Counted from the first letter of the stretch, positions 46,718-56,168 are shown. The stretch: DNA of 64,000 bases from Deinococcus marmoris (GCF_001949125.1 NZ_MSTI01000093.1:1-64000); one strand, 5' to 3'. Notes: generated from the letters alone by a model not told the origin. Made by a program: numbers and translations.

Positions 46718-47116
46718 TTAACCTGTCAGCTCTTCATCGACAGCGGCTCTCAGCTCCGCGTCGCTGATTCCGGCAGCCCTCAATTCCCGCACCCGCCGCC
46801 GCAACTCCAGCAGTCCACTCTGTTGCCCTGCCGTGCTGTCGGCCCGCACGTGCGTTCCCGCTCCGGCACGGTTCTCGGTCAGGCCGTCGTCTTGCAGCAG
46901 GGCATAGGTTTTTGCCACGGTATTCGGGGCCAGCCCCAGCGCCGAGGCCAGCGCACGCACGGCGGGCAGAGACGCACCGGGTTCCAGAACGCCGTCACCT
47001 ATGGCCGCCGTCAGCGCCTGTCGAAGCTGGAGATAGACAGGCAACTCCCCCTCTGCCTTCACCTGGGAGGCCAGCCGGGTCAGCAGTTCGGCGTGTCGGT
47101 GGGGCGTATCGCTCAT
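46718..47116 (-). CDS. GntR-family regulator (YtrA type)
   Basis: The 132-residue protein is the short YtrA form: a winged helix ([54 protein letters not shown]) and a short helical tail, without an effector domain. It is 54 bp upstream of tkt in the same direction. ATG 47116 is used; the frame extends upstream without family sequence. The 438-bp region 47117-47554 between this gene and rpsP contains no gene I can support, only promoter sequence such as TATGAT near 47466. Confidence 0.88.
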   Translation of the reverse strand: MSDTPHRHAELLTRLASQVKAEGELPVYLQLRQALTAAIGDGVLEPGASLPAVRALASALGLAPNTVAKTYALLQDDGLTENRAGAGTHVRADSTAGQQSGLLELRRRVRELRAAGISDAELRAAVDEELTG

Positions 47117-47554
47117 GGGCGCACCATCGGGCCAGGGCGGGGGCAGTGTCAAGCGGGGCACAAGAGGCGGGACGGGGAGCCTCGGGTGCATCCCGCTGAA
47201 ATGGGATGACTGCTGGGGTCATTCTGTTTGATCGTGTCCACCACGTTTTTTGTCTCCTGTCTCCGTGACATGACTTTTTTGATGGCCCGAGAGATCACCT
47301 AGAGAAACGCATCTCAGTCGGCTTCCCCTGTCCTGCCCTAACTCCAGCCCTTCGCTGCCCCATCTGAGCGGGATGCACCAAGGCAGCTTCGCGCCCCTTG
47401 CCTCCCCGCCTCCAGCTCTGATACTCTTCTTCGGTGCGCGGCCCGGTTGGCTGCTGTCGGCCCGTATGATCCCCGCCATCCTTGCGGGTCCATTACCCTA
47501 AAACCCAATAGTTTCAAAATCACGCGTCCAGACGCACCCCAGAGGTTTCCCAGC

Positions 47555-47803
47555 ATGGTTAAAATTCGCCTGTCCCGCTTCGGTTCCACCCACAACCCCC
47601 ACTACCGCATCGTCGTGACCGACAGCCGCGTCGCCCGTGACGGTGGCTACATCGAGAACATCGGTCACTATGACCCCCGCAAGACCTCCGAGACGTACCT
47701 GAAGGTCAACAACGAGCGCGCCCAGTACTGGATCGGCGTCGGCGCACAGCCCACCGATACCGCCCGCCGCCTGCTGAAGTCGCAGGGCGTCAAGTTTTCC
47801 TGA
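47555..47803 (+). CDS. rpsP: 30S ribosomal protein S16
   Basis: The 82-residue product [20 protein letters not shown]... matches S16, including [21 protein letters not shown] and [16 protein letters not shown]. It is the first gene of the classic rpsP-khpA-rimM-trmD set, although a terminator and a separate promoter intervene before khpA. GAGG lies 10 nt before the ATG. Confidence 0.98.
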   Translation: MVKIRLSRFGSTHNPHYRIVVTDSRVARDGGYIENIGHYDPRKTSETYLKVNNERAQYWIGVGAQPTDTARRLLKSQGVKFS

Positions 47804-47815
47804 GCGTTTAAAGAC

Positions 47816-47847
47816 AACAAGAGGCTCCTGCGGGGGCCTTTTTTGTT
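47816..47847 (+). terminator. Intrinsic terminator after rpsP
   Basis: A GC-rich stem (AGGC..CC / GG..GCCT) is followed by six T residues, with an outer AACAA/TTGTT pairing. It starts 13 bp after the stop codon. Read-through or the promoter at 47940 would express the downstream genes. Confidence 0.8.
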
Positions 47848-47939
47848 GCTCTTCTGAATCTTTCCAGCAGTCAGCAGACCACACGGGACTACCAACCTTT
47901 GCCCCCACCGCTGTCAGCCTCCCGTCACGCCCGGCCCCG

Positions 47940-47945
47940 TAGAAT
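47940..47945 (+). promoter_or_regulatory. -10 box of a leaderless transcript (khpA)
   Basis: TAGAAT ends 7 nt before ATG 47953. It lies after the rpsP terminator and would give khpA-rimM-trmD their own transcript. Confidence 0.6.
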
Positions 47946-47952
47946 GCAGGCC

Positions 47953-48192
47953 ATGAAAAGCGATCCGACTGACCTGACCCTGTTCCTGGCGCAAAGCGTG
48001 GTGGATCAGCCGTCGCTGGTGCGCGTGGCCAAGCGCGGCCCCACCGTGATGGTGCGCGTGGCCCCCGGCGAGGAAGGCCGATTGATCGGACGACAGGGCC
48101 GCGTGATCCAGGCCATCCGCACGCTGGTGCGCGCCGCCAGTGATCCCCGCGAGCGCGTGAACGTCGATCTGGACGCCCCGCGCAAGGGTTGA
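47953..48192 (+). CDS. khpA: KH-domain RNA-binding protein KhpA
   Basis: The 79-residue protein is a single KH domain with GRLIGRQGRVIQAIRTL (GxxG loop). In Gram-positive and Deinococcus-Thermus genomes this protein is encoded between rpsP and rimM and binds RNA, with roles in ribosome or cell-division control. Start set by the promoter spacing. Confidence 0.9.
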   Translation: MKSDPTDLTLFLAQSVVDQPSLVRVAKRGPTVMVRVAPGEEGRLIGRQGRVIQAIRTLVRAASDPRERVNVDLDAPRKG

Positions 48193-48194
48193 GC

Positions 48195-48782
48195 GTGCCA
48201 GAGACAAGCGCGGCCACAACGAACACGGCGGCGGGCACCGAAATCACGCGCCTGGGCTACTTCCTGGGACCGCACGGCGTTCAGGGCGGGGCCAAAGTGT
48301 ACGTGCTGGGCGACGCCGCACAGTTCAAGGCGCTCAAGCGTGTGTACGTGGAGGGGCGCGGGTGGCTCAAGGTGATGCGGACCACGCCCCTGGCCCCCGG
48401 CGTGGCCCTGCAACTGGCGAGCCTGTCCTCCCGTGAGGGGGCCGAGACGCTGCGCGGCCTGAACGTCTACGCCGCCGACGACGAATTGCCCACCCCCGAA
48501 GACGGCGTGTACTACTTCCACGAGTTGCGCGGCCTGACCCTCAGCGACGCGGAAGGCGTGGAAGTAGGAACCGTGAAAGATGTACTGGACGCCGGGCATC
48601 AGGATCTGCTGGTGGTCACGCATGAGGGTGGGGAGGCGCTGATTCCGCTGCAAGCGCCGTATGTCACGGTGAATCTGACAGCCAAGTTGCGGCCCAAATC
48701 GCTGTCGCTGACTGTCGATGCGCCGGAGGGACTGCTGGGCGATCTGGACGAAATGGACGAGCCAGAGCAGGACGACGCTTGA
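48195..48782 (+). CDS. rimM: Ribosome maturation factor RimM
   Basis: The 195-residue product has the N-terminal RimM barrel ([23 protein letters not shown], later [11 protein letters not shown]) and the C-terminal PRC barrel ([36 protein letters not shown]). It aids 16S rRNA processing in the 30S head, working with S19. GTG 48195 has AAGGG 7 nt upstream and follows the khpA stop by 2 bp; a TTG overlapping the stop is the alternative. Confidence 0.93.
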   Translation: MPETSAATTNTAAGTEITRLGYFLGPHGVQGGAKVYVLGDAAQFKALKRVYVEGRGWLKVMRTTPLAPGVALQLASLSSREGAETLRGLNVYAADDELPTPEDGVYYFHELRGLTLSDAEGVEVGTVKDVLDAGHQDLLVVTHEGGEALIPLQAPYVTVNLTAKLRPKSLSLTVDAPEGLLGDLDEMDEPEQDDA

Positions 48783-48792
48783 GCTATCCACC

Positions 48793-49605
48793 ATGCTGAC
48801 CTTCTCCTTCCTGACTCTATTTCCCGAATTGCTGGCCCCTTTCGCTGGCGAGGCGATCATCGGCAAGGCCAGGGACCGTGGGCTGCTGGATGTGAAGCTG
48901 GTGCAACTGCGAGATTTCGCGGACGACAAGCATATGAAAGTGGACGACACGCCCTACGGCGGCGGCGCGGGCATGGTGATCCGGGTGGACGTGGCCGAGC
49001 GCGCACTTGCCAGCCTGTCCCCGGCGGACGAGGTGATCCTGCTGACCCCGGCGGGCCAGCCGTTCACGCAGGCGGTGGCCGAGGAACTGGCGCAAAAGAG
49101 CCATCTCGCCTTCCTGTGCGGGCGCTACGAGGGCTTCGATGCCCGCACCGAGGGGCTGGTCACGCGCGAACTGAGCATCGGCGACTTCGTGATGATGGGC
49201 GGCGAGGCGGCGGCAGCGTGTGTGCTGGAGGCGGTGGCCCGGTTGCTCCCTGGCGTGATCGGCGACCCGGATTCCCACCGCGCCGACAGCTTCAGCAGCG
49301 GCCTGCTGGATTACCCCGAATACACCCGGCCTCCCGAATGGCGCGGCCAGAGCGTGCCGGAAGTGCTGCGCGGCGGCAACCACGGCGCGGTGGCCCTGTG
49401 GCGGCGCAGGCAGGCGCTGGAACGGACGCTGGCCCGCCGCCCCGATCTGCTGTCGGGTGCGGAATTGACACCGCAGGACAGCGCCACTTTGCTGGAACTG
49501 GGCGTCACGGCGCAGCAGTTGCAGGGCTGGAATGCGCCGCCGCCGCCCCGCCCCAAACGGGCACGGCGCAGGAAAAACATTGATGCAAACGAACAATCTG
49601 AATGA
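48793..49605 (+). CDS. trmD: tRNA (guanine-N1)-methyltransferase TrmD
   Basis: The 270-residue protein has [68 protein letters not shown] (SPOUT knot) and [13 protein letters not shown]. It methylates G37 of tRNAs to prevent frameshifting. It follows rimM by 10 bp. Confidence 0.96.
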   Translation: MLTFSFLTLFPELLAPFAGEAIIGKARDRGLLDVKLVQLRDFADDKHMKVDDTPYGGGAGMVIRVDVAERALASLSPADEVILLTPAGQPFTQAVAEELAQKSHLAFLCGRYEGFDARTEGLVTRELSIGDFVMMGGEAAAACVLEAVARLLPGVIGDPDSHRADSFSSGLLDYPEYTRPPEWRGQSVPEVLRGGNHGAVALWRRRQALERTLARRPDLLSGAELTPQDSATLLELGVTAQQLQGWNAPPPPRPKRARRRKNIDANEQSE

Positions 49606-49683
49606 AATCCAGGCGTTTTTCACCTTTTTATTGTGGGTTCCGCTCAAGTCCCCTGCTCCCAACGGGCGCACCATGAGGGCCAG

Positions 49684-50289
49684 ATGACCGTTCCCCTGTT
49701 TCCCCTGCATAACTTGGTGCTGTTTCCAGGCGTGGTGCTGCCGCTCTACGTTTTCGAGCAGCGTTACCGCGCGCTTCTCCTGGACACGCAGGCCAGCGGT
49801 GAACCGTTTGGGATCGTGCAGATCGTGGAAACCTCGGAGGAGGTCTCCACCCCCTTTCACGAGCGGATTTCCAGGGTGGGCACGCTGGCGCACCTGCAAC
49901 AGGCCGAGACCCACGAGGACGGCACCAGCACCATCGTGGTGGTGGGCGGCGAACGTTTTACGGTGCAGGACTTCGATTTCAGCAAGCCCTACCTGAGTGC
50001 CGAGGTGGCCCTGTGGCCGCTGGAAGACGCCCTGCCCGGCCAGCAGGAAATGGTGCAGGCCAGCGCCCGCAAGCTCCTGAGCGACCTGCTGCGCCTGCGC
50101 CCCACCGAGGCGGACCTGATCCGCGCCAACGCCCCGCAAGACCCCATGCTGCTGGCCAGTTTCGCCGCCAGTCTGCTGCCCAGCCTCAGCGGTCAGCAGC
50201 GCGAGGACGCCCTGCGCGCCCCCGGCCTGCTGGACCGTCTGGATGTGCTGCTGGGCGCGGTTCCCAGAGATATGAAGCTGATGAACTGA
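49684..50289 (+). CDS. LON-domain (PUA-like) protein
   Basis: The 201-residue protein is an isolated LON N-terminal domain: [30 protein letters not shown], then GIVQIVET and [16 protein letters not shown], and a C-terminal helical part. It has no ATPase or protease domain, as in other free-standing LON substrate-binding proteins of unknown function. GAGGG precedes the ATG. Its stop codon coincides with the left end of repeat copy E. Confidence 0.88.
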   Translation: MTVPLFPLHNLVLFPGVVLPLYVFEQRYRALLLDTQASGEPFGIVQIVETSEEVSTPFHERISRVGTLAHLQQAETHEDGTSTIVVVGGERFTVQDFDFSKPYLSAEVALWPLEDALPGQQEMVQASARKLLSDLLRLRPTEADLIRANAPQDPMLLASFAASLLPSLSGQQREDALRAPGLLDRLDVLLGAVPRDMKLMN

Positions 50290-50461
50290 AGCGGACTCCG
50301 ATTAGAGGGTGTTGAAAACACCCGTAATCCGAGCGGGAGGAGCAGCGTCCACATGGGCGTCTGTTTGCGACGAGAGCGAGAAGGAGAAAAACGGGTTCCG
50401 GGCGTGGAGTGGAGGGATCGGCGCTGTCCCGATTCTTACACGAAACAAACGGAATCCGTAT
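50289..50461. repeat. Dispersed 172-bp repeat, copy E
   Basis: It starts AAGCGGACTCCG, has a GGGTGTT/AACACCC hairpin, the blocks GAGCGGGAGGAGCAGCGTCC and AACGGGTTCCGGGC, and ends GGAATCCGTAT. It begins in the stop codon of the LON-domain gene and ends 3 bp before a second repeat element. Confidence 0.8.
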
Positions 50462-50464
50462 AAG

Positions 50465-50730
50465 TCAATGGTTCGGACAGTTTTGGGTGGCGTCGCGTGC
50501 TGGATGGAGAGGAGAAAAAGTGAGGTGTCGCGAGACGTCCAAGGCTCTGCTGGACACAGAATGTTCTGTATTCAGGTGATGTGTCTCCGATTGATCAACA
50601 GGGCTGTCTGGCAGGGCAAATAAATAATATCAATCCAGGTATCGGTGTCGGATTGAGTTTAATTCGGGCAACGGTTGAAAAACACCGTTCTGCTGGCAGC
50701 GTACCTGCTGAAAACTGTCCGAACCATTGA
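50465..50730. mobile_element. 266-bp MITE-like element with 20-bp terminal inverted repeats
   Basis: The 20 bases at 50465-50484 are the exact complement of those at 50711-50730. The interior has no open frame of note and is clearly more AT-rich than the neighbourhood, with short stretches such as AAATAAATAATATC. No target-site duplication is visible. This is what a non-autonomous insertion element or a decayed insertion sequence would look like; no transposase of matching ends is in the window. Confidence 0.65.
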
Positions 50731-50849
50731 TGAAGTGGCCTCCTTCTCCCCCGAGGGCCACACCACGGGGGCAGCCCCCACCCCCGCTGCTCAGAATCTC
50801 TAAACCCACCCTCACCCGCCTGAGCGCCCCCAGCGTGCAGACTGGATTC

Positions 50850-51611
50850 ATGCTGGATAACATCCTGAATTCTCTGCAACGTGGGGCAGAACGCGTACAG
50901 CGCCGGGGCGAGGAAGTCGCGCAGGTGGCAAGATTACGCCTGGAAATATTTCAACTGGGCCGCGAGCTGGACGGGCATTTTGCCCGCCTGGGCCGCGCGT
51001 ATCACGCCGGGGCCGAAAAGGACACCCTGGGCGGGATTCAGGACGACATCCGCCGCGCCGAGGAAGAGATCAGCGCCCGCGAACGCCTGATCACCGAACT
51101 GGGCGAGGACCCGAAAGCGGACGGTGAGATGACCGTGTACACGCCGGACGGGGTGGGCCGGGTCAGCGCCACAAGCAGCGATACACAGGGCAGCGTGGAG
51201 CCGTCGGGTGCGGGTAACCGCCCCAATTTCACCAAGCCAGATTTTACCAAGTCGGACGTTGCGGCGGCAGGCACTGAACCCAACATTCCCGCCTCGGTCC
51301 CGCACCCACAGCAACCCCACTTTCCGCAGGAGGCCACCACCATGACCAGTCCCCGCCCCGACAAAGAAGAGCTGGAGCAGCAGCGCGGCAAGATCGACCT
51401 GAACCAGACGGACCGCAGCCATCATGACGCCGCCGACGGCGACTACTCCGCGCCCGATCCCACCGTGCAGCACGCCGACGAATTGCTGGAACCCGGCGAC
51501 AAGACCGCCAGTATGGGCAAGGAAGGCGAGCGTGATAAATTCACCCGCCACGAGGGCATGCTCGAAGAGGGCAAACGCGCCAGCGAGAAATCCGATCCGC
51601 TGGATATGTAA
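50850..51611 (+). CDS. Coiled-coil hypothetical protein
   Basis: The 253-residue protein has a helical N-terminus (LDNILNSLQRGAERVQRRGEEVAQVARLRLEIFQLGRELDGHFARLGRAYH) predicted to form a coiled coil, an IRRAEEEISARERLI helix, and an acidic, disordered C-terminal half rich in Asp, Glu and Lys. Similar 'Gas vesicle/phasin-like' helices occur in many unrelated proteins, so no function is given. ATG 50850 is used because the upstream frame is low-complexity. Confidence 0.7.
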   Translation: MLDNILNSLQRGAERVQRRGEEVAQVARLRLEIFQLGRELDGHFARLGRAYHAGAEKDTLGGIQDDIRRAEEEISARERLITELGEDPKADGEMTVYTPDGVGRVSATSSDTQGSVEPSGAGNRPNFTKPDFTKSDVAAAGTEPNIPASVPHPQQPHFPQEATTMTSPRPDKEELEQQRGKIDLNQTDRSHHDAADGDYSAPDPTVQHADELLEPGDKTASMGKEGERDKFTRHEGMLEEGKRASEKSDPLDM

Positions 51612-51632
51612 ACCCAGCGGACCTCTAAAAAT

Positions 51633-52436
51633 TCAGTCCTCAGCGCGCACGAAGTTCGGTGCGCGTTTTTCCTTGAAGGCCGTCACGCCTTCCTGGTGTT
51701 CCCAGTGGTCCCCAGCGAGCTGCTGCAACGCGGCCTCCTGATCCAGCGCCTCGTCCAGCGTGCCCGTCAGCGCGTCGTTCAGCGCCTGCTTGGTCAGCTT
51801 GAGGGCGTTGGCGGGGCGCGCCGCCAGCCGCTCGGCATACGCCTGGACCTCGTCCGCGAACGTCTCGTCGGGAAAGACATGCTCGCACAGGCCCATTTTC
51901 AGGGCGTCGGTGGAATCCACGCGCTCGGCCAGGGCCATCAGCTCGAAGGCGCGGCTGTAGCCCACCAGACGTGGCAGAAACCAGGTGCTGCCCGAATCGG
52001 GAACCAGGGCAATGTTGGAAAAGATCTCGATCAGGCGGGCCGACTGCGCCCACAGCCGGATGTCCCCGGCCAGTGCCAGACTGGCCCCTGCCCCCGCCGC
52101 CACGCCGTTGACCGCGCTGATCACGGGCTTCTCCAACGTGCGAATGGTGCGGATCAGGGGGTTGTAGGTGGCGTTCAGGTGTTCGGTGAAGGTCATGTCG
52201 CGCCCCGACACGTCGCTCAGGTCCTGCCCGGCGCAGAAGCCCCGGCCTGCGCCGGTGAGGATCACCACACGCACGGCAGGGTCCACCTCCGCCTTTTTCA
52301 GTTCGGCGGTCAGCGAAAGCAACAGCTCATCGTTGGCGGCGTTCAGTTTATCCGGGCGGTTGAGGGTCAGGGTGCAGACGCCCGCGCGGGTCTGCGAAAG
52401 GATCACGCTGTCCTGGGTCACGCTGTCGTGGGTCAT
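51633..52436 (-). CDS. Enoyl-CoA hydratase/isomerase, PaaG-like
   Basis: The 267-residue crotonase has LTLNRPDKLNAANDELL, AGRGFCAGQDLSDV (oxyanion hole), AVNGVAAGAGASLALAGDIRLWA, FSNIALVPDSGSTWFLPRLVG and a C-terminal EGVTAFKEKRAP. The GQDL and PDSGxTWxLPRxVG pattern resembles PaaG, the ring-opening isomerase for phenylacetyl-CoA epoxide, but other crotonases share it. No other phenylacetate genes are here. TAGGCT lies 7 nt before the ATG. Confidence 0.85.
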   Translation of the reverse strand: MTHDSVTQDSVILSQTRAGVCTLTLNRPDKLNAANDELLLSLTAELKKAEVDPAVRVVILTGAGRGFCAGQDLSDVSGRDMTFTEHLNATYNPLIRTIRTLEKPVISAVNGVAAGAGASLALAGDIRLWAQSARLIEIFSNIALVPDSGSTWFLPRLVGYSRAFELMALAERVDSTDALKMGLCEHVFPDETFADEVQAYAERLAARPANALKLTKQALNDALTGTLDEALDQEAALQQLAGDHWEHQEGVTAFKEKRAPNFVRAED

Positions 52437-52443
52437 GCCGCTC

Positions 52444-52478
52444 AGCCTAGCGTCCTGGCAGCCAGACTTCGCTACACT
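52444..52478. promoter_or_regulatory. Face-to-face divergent promoters (paaG-like and ruvX)
   Basis: A leftward -10 box (TAGGCT, 52444-52449) lies 7 nt before the PaaG-like start, and a rightward -10 box (TACACT, 52473-52478) 7 nt before the ruvX start. Their -35 regions would overlap in the 23 bp between them, so only one side could be occupied at a time. Confidence 0.6.
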
Positions 52479-52485
52479 CGCGGGA

Positions 52486-52917
52486 ATGACTGAGCAGCGG
52501 CCCCCCGAATCCGGCGATCTGCCCACCGCACCGCCGCTGAAGGTGCTGGCGCTGGACGTGAGCAAATCGCGCATCGGCTTCGCGGTCAACATGGGGGGAC
52601 TGGCCTTCGGGCGCGGCAGCCTGGACCGCAAACGCCTGCCACTGGACCTCAAGGCGCTACGCCTGAAAGTGAAGGAAACCGGGGCGACGCTGCTGCTGCT
52701 GGGGCTGCCGTTGCGGACCGATGGCCTGCATAGCCCCTCGGCGGACCGGATTCGTGCCTTCGGGAAAATCCTGGTGGAACAGGGCTACGCAGTGGCCTAT
52801 CAGGACGAACGTTTCACCACCCGCCGCGCCCGCGAACTGGGGGCCGCCGATGAGGACGAGGCAGCCGCGGTGCAGATTCTGGAATTGTATCTGATGGGAC
52901 GCGCAAGTTCGGGTTGA
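52486..52917 (+). CDS. ruvX: Holliday junction resolvase-like RuvX (YqgF)
   Basis: The 143-residue protein has the YqgF RNase-H-like fold: KVLALDVSKSRIGFAV with the first catalytic Asp, LLLLGLPLRTDG, and YQDERFTTRRA with the later acidic residue. Family members process pre-16S rRNA or junctions. At this length it is the usual size. The start follows a leaderless-type promoter. Confidence 0.9.
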   Translation: MTEQRPPESGDLPTAPPLKVLALDVSKSRIGFAVNMGGLAFGRGSLDRKRLPLDLKALRLKVKETGATLLLLGLPLRTDGLHSPSADRIRAFGKILVEQGYAVAYQDERFTTRRARELGAADEDEAAAVQILELYLMGRASSG

Positions 52918-52941
52918 ATGTGGTGGAGGCAAAAGGAACGC

Positions 52942-52966
52942 GCCAGCCCGGATTGCCTGGGCTGGC
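52942..52966. terminator. Hairpin between convergent ruvX and pilin operon
   Basis: GCCAGCCC at 52942-52949 and GGGCTGGC at 52959-52966 make a perfect 8-bp stem with a 9-nt loop. It sits between the ruvX stop and the stop of the leftward pilin operon. Confidence 0.6.
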
Positions 52967-52985
52967 ACGTCAAGAGTCTGCGAGA

Positions 52986-54776
52986 TTACCAGTTCCGAGC
53001 GAAGAGGAGCTGACGCAGGTAAACGAAACGGGGGGTTAAGGGTGGCAGCTTATTGGCGTCATTGAAGTCGGTGTCAAAGTTCCAATCACGTAGGGGAGGA
53101 TTGTATCTTGAACTACTCTGCTTTCCCTTCACATGAATGCTGTTACCCAGACTGACAAAACTTCCTCTGTACTTGACTAATACTTTGCCCCAGTTTTCGT
53201 GGAAGCGAGGATAGTTTTGAAGACCACCATTATATCCTCCACTTGCTGTTGTGTCGTCAATTCCAGAAAGGAATGCCGCATTGACCGTAGTTTCTGATGC
53301 ATCTGGCCCTTTTGATGGAGCAGCTTTAGGAATATTTGTGGTGACATTGTTGCTCAGAATACTGATGGCATCAGCAACTAGGCCAGCAGGTTTCTTAGTG
53401 ATGGTATTGTAGTCTCCCTGGGTGTAGAGCTGTTGATTGGTGGTGATGGTTAGACCAGTCAAATTTACCGCTGTTGATGTCGGCCCCAATCGGGCAGCAT
53501 TGCGAATCTTCACGCCATAGTTGGTAATTGTGGCGGCGGTAGCAACCAGAGCATTGGTATTCGAGTTACCGTCATCGAAGCTGAAATGCCAGGCCATTCC
53601 CCCACCTGAAACGTCATCTGCCTTGAGTACATTCCCGTTGGCATTGGTAAATGCGCCTGTGTTCTGAATGCAGTCCATCATGCTTACTTGGTTAACCTCG
53701 ATCATGGTCAGAGACTTGGCTTCACGGGCATCCCAAAAGTCTGTACTCAGGCTCACTGGAGGATTCAAAGGCGTACAGGCATTCAGGGCGGCTGTCGGGG
53801 TGACATCTAGTGTGCCATCAGCCTTCACTACCGTGAACAGAAAGCCCACGCCCACTTTTTTCGCCACCACCCGGACATCGGCCTGTGACCACAGCTCACT
53901 GTCATTGTCCCCAGTGGGATCAGGGGCAAGGCTACTCATAGGCGGCACCGTCAAAAGGTTCTGGCCCGACAGTACATTACCGTTAAAGCGTGTCAATTCG
54001 CTGGACGGTAACTTGATGCCTGAGCCGCCGCCTGCATAGCAGGGCATAGTGATTGTGCTGAAACGCACGGTTCCGGCGCAGCCGCGTCCGTCCTTACCAC
54101 TGCGGTAGATATCGCCAACAGCGGTGGTCTTCCCCGTGACATCCAGGGTCTCTCCGGCATTCATGTACAGATCAGCGTTGGTATGAACCCGTCCGCCCAG
54201 CGTCATGCCAGGGCCGGGATGCATCTCTAGGTCTTTGTTGTAAAACGCCGCGAACTGAAACAGGGGAACAAGGCGTGACTGGAACTTCATCTCCAGATTG
54301 GCCTCGCGCTCGCCGCTGGCATTGGTGGCCACGCTTTTCACCGCATATTCGTATTGCTGGTAGTTCATGCCTGTGTAAGTGTCACCGGGTTCCACCACGC
54401 CGATGCTGGGAACGCCGCCGTTGAGCGCCTGCGTGTAAGTCGTGACGTTGCGGCCACCGATAACGTAGGTGATGCACGCCATGTCACCGCTGCCCATATT
54501 GCCGGGCGTGCAGGGCACTGCACCCCCCGCACTGCTGGGGCTGACGCCCTCTGGCCGCCTATAGCCCTTGAACCGGGCGCGTACCTGCTCGGCCCGCAGG
54601 TTCAGTCCCCCCTCGGCGGCGTAAAAGCCTTCCACGCTGTTGCTGCTGGCCTTTGACGTGCGTGCCTCGGTCGTACTCATGGTCAGGTAGGCGGTCAGCA
54701 CCGTCAGCAGAACGGCCATAAAGATCAGGGCCGTGACCAGCGCGATGCCTTCAGTGGGCTTGAGTGTGGACTTCAT
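52986..54776 (-). CDS. PilX-like type IV pilus minor component, large
   Basis: The 596-residue product starts with a PilX-type N-terminus (EGIALVTALIFMAVLLTVLTAYLTMSTTEARTSKAS), one membrane helix followed by a heptad-like segment. The rest is a large Asn/Thr/Gly/Ser-rich soluble domain. Around 53040-53700 its DNA is clearly less GC-rich than the rest of the window, suggesting a transferred or fast-changing region. It ends the gspH/pilV/pilW/pilX-like cluster. AAGGGAG lies about 6 nt before the ATG. It probably forms part of a pilus or pseudopilus tip. Confidence 0.75.
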   Translation of the reverse strand: MKSTLKPTEGIALVTALIFMAVLLTVLTAYLTMSTTEARTSKASSNSVEGFYAAEGGLNLRAEQVRARFKGYRRPEGVSPSSAGGAVPCTPGNMGSGDMACITYVIGGRNVTTYTQALNGGVPSIGVVEPGDTYTGMNYQQYEYAVKSVATNASGEREANLEMKFQSRLVPLFQFAAFYNKDLEMHPGPGMTLGGRVHTNADLYMNAGETLDVTGKTTAVGDIYRSGKDGRGCAGTVRFSTITMPCYAGGGSGIKLPSSELTRFNGNVLSGQNLLTVPPMSSLAPDPTGDNDSELWSQADVRVVAKKVGVGFLFTVVKADGTLDVTPTAALNACTPLNPPVSLSTDFWDAREAKSLTMIEVNQVSMMDCIQNTGAFTNANGNVLKADDVSGGGMAWHFSFDDGNSNTNALVATAATITNYGVKIRNAARLGPTSTAVNLTGLTITTNQQLYTQGDYNTITKKPAGLVADAISILSNNVTTNIPKAAPSKGPDASETTVNAAFLSGIDDTTASGGYNGGLQNYPRFHENWGKVLVKYRGSFVSLGNSIHVKGKQSSSRYNPPLRDWNFDTDFNDANKLPPLTPRFVYLRQLLFARNW

Positions 54777-54801
54777 GACTTGCTCCCTTACTAGCTTTAC
54801 T

Positions 54802-55752
54802 TTATTCACGGCTGCTGGCGTTGCGGGGGGTCAGGCGTTCAGTGAAAGTGCGCTGTACTGTGTTGCGGCCTTGACCCTGCTGGACGGTCAGGGTCACATC
54901 CAGATAGGCCAGGTCTTTCCAGGTGGGGGTCTCAATTCCTGACACCGGAGCAGGCGGAAAGGGCAAAGTCACAGAGACAGGCGAACCATTGATCACCTTG
55001 AGATAAGGCACCACGGTGAAAGCCAGCACGCGCGGCGTGGCGTCCTGCGCCGGAGCGTCATTGACCGAGAGGGTCAGATTGCCACCCGTGACCCCGTAGC
55101 GGCGGCCCTCCAGCATGTACAGGCGAATGTCTCGGCCTGTAGATGAGGCTGTGGTTTTGCGGGGATTGTATGTGCCGACGGTACCGGTGTATTTCACGGT
55201 CTGGCGTTTCGGGAGCGCGCTCTGGGTCTCGGTGCCACTTAACTTGAGATAGCTGCCCGCTTTGCCGGTCACATCGTAGACATAGCCCGAGGTCACTCCA
55301 TTTGTAATCTGGCTGGTCCAGGCACTCAGATCCTGTGCCGAGGTCCCGCAACTGTCGGGCAGGGCGCTGATTGGTGCAAAGGGGCTGGCCGCCGTACCGT
55401 TGGCCGTCACGTAAATCCCGTCCACGTTGGGGAGCGGAGCGCAGATGGGTAGCGGAGCGTCTAGCAGACCGCGCCGCAGCGTCAGTACACTGTTGCCTGT
55501 GGCATCTTTGGTCACCGTGATGGCCGGGAAACTTTCGCCCAGCCGCTCTCCTGCCTGTTGAATATCGCTGTTTAGAATATCCAGCGTGCTGCGGGCGTTA
55601 CGGTTGGCCCCCAGGCGTGCCTGATCGGTGCGGTAAAGAGTCATGGTGCTGAGTGTGGTGCTCAGGACGACGCCCAGAATGATCGCCAGCAACACCATGC
55701 CCACCAGCAGTTCAATCAGGGTAAAGCCTTCGGTTCGCACGGCCTGCTTCAT
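54802..55752 (-). CDS. PilW-like prepilin
   Basis: The 316-residue protein has a class III prepilin signal, RTEGFTLIELLVGMVLLAIILGVVLST (cleavage after Gly, Phe +1, Glu +5), and a soluble C-terminal domain. Overlaps the upstream gene by ATGA. Likely a minor pilin that initiates pilus assembly. Confidence 0.85.
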   Translation of the reverse strand: MKQAVRTEGFTLIELLVGMVLLAIILGVVLSTTLSTMTLYRTDQARLGANRNARSTLDILNSDIQQAGERLGESFPAITVTKDATGNSVLTLRRGLLDAPLPICAPLPNVDGIYVTANGTAASPFAPISALPDSCGTSAQDLSAWTSQITNGVTSGYVYDVTGKAGSYLKLSGTETQSALPKRQTVKYTGTVGTYNPRKTTASSTGRDIRLYMLEGRRYGVTGGNLTLSVNDAPAQDATPRVLAFTVVPYLKVINGSPVSVTLPFPPAPVSGIETPTWKDLAYLDVTLTVQQGQGRNTVQRTFTERLTPRNASSRE

Positions 55753-56168
55753 TGTGTCCCCAGGGTGCTATTGAGGCTGGTGAAAACTGTCTGGGCAGTG
55801 AAGACCGTATCGGCTCCCTGAAGCACATCCACACGAATCTGCTTGGCGCTCTCCGTGCAGTAGTTCGGAGTTACGGTGCAGAACGTGACGTTCACGGTAA
55901 AAGTACGTCCACCCGTGGATACGGTACTGGTCTGCGGACTAACGAAGGAGCCTGGATCACGGGTCCGCAGGTCGTCCAGCACCCGCTGTGCGGCGACCAC
56001 CGCCTGCGAACGAGCCTCGGTCTTTGAGTTCATCTGCGTGTTGGCAATCAAAGACGTACTGATCACACCGATCACGACGCCGAGAATCATCAGAGTAACC
56101 AGCAATTCGATCAGGGTAAAACCCACCTCAAAGGGTCCAGTCCGCTGAACTATCTGGGGCGCGTTCAC
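55749..56168 (-). CDS. PilV-like prepilin
   Basis: The 139-residue protein has VGFTLIELLVTLMILGVVIGVIS, a prepilin signal with Glu +5, and a short domain with two Cys (TFCTVTPNYCTE) that could form a disulfide. The GTG start overlaps the upstream stop as GTGA. It is in the position of PilV in minor-pilin clusters. Confidence 0.85.
   Translation of the reverse strand: MNAPQIVQRTGPFEVGFTLIELLVTLMILGVVIGVISTSLIANTQMNSKTEARSQAVVAAQRVLDDLRTRDPGSFVSPQTSTVSTGGRTFTVNVTFCTVTPNYCTESAKQIRVDVLQGADTVFTAQTVFTSLNSTLGTQ

Noticed and set aside
45192..46721. 509-codon frame opposite transketolase
   Set aside because: Entirely antisense to tkt, no domain, His/Gln/Ala-rich shadow composition.
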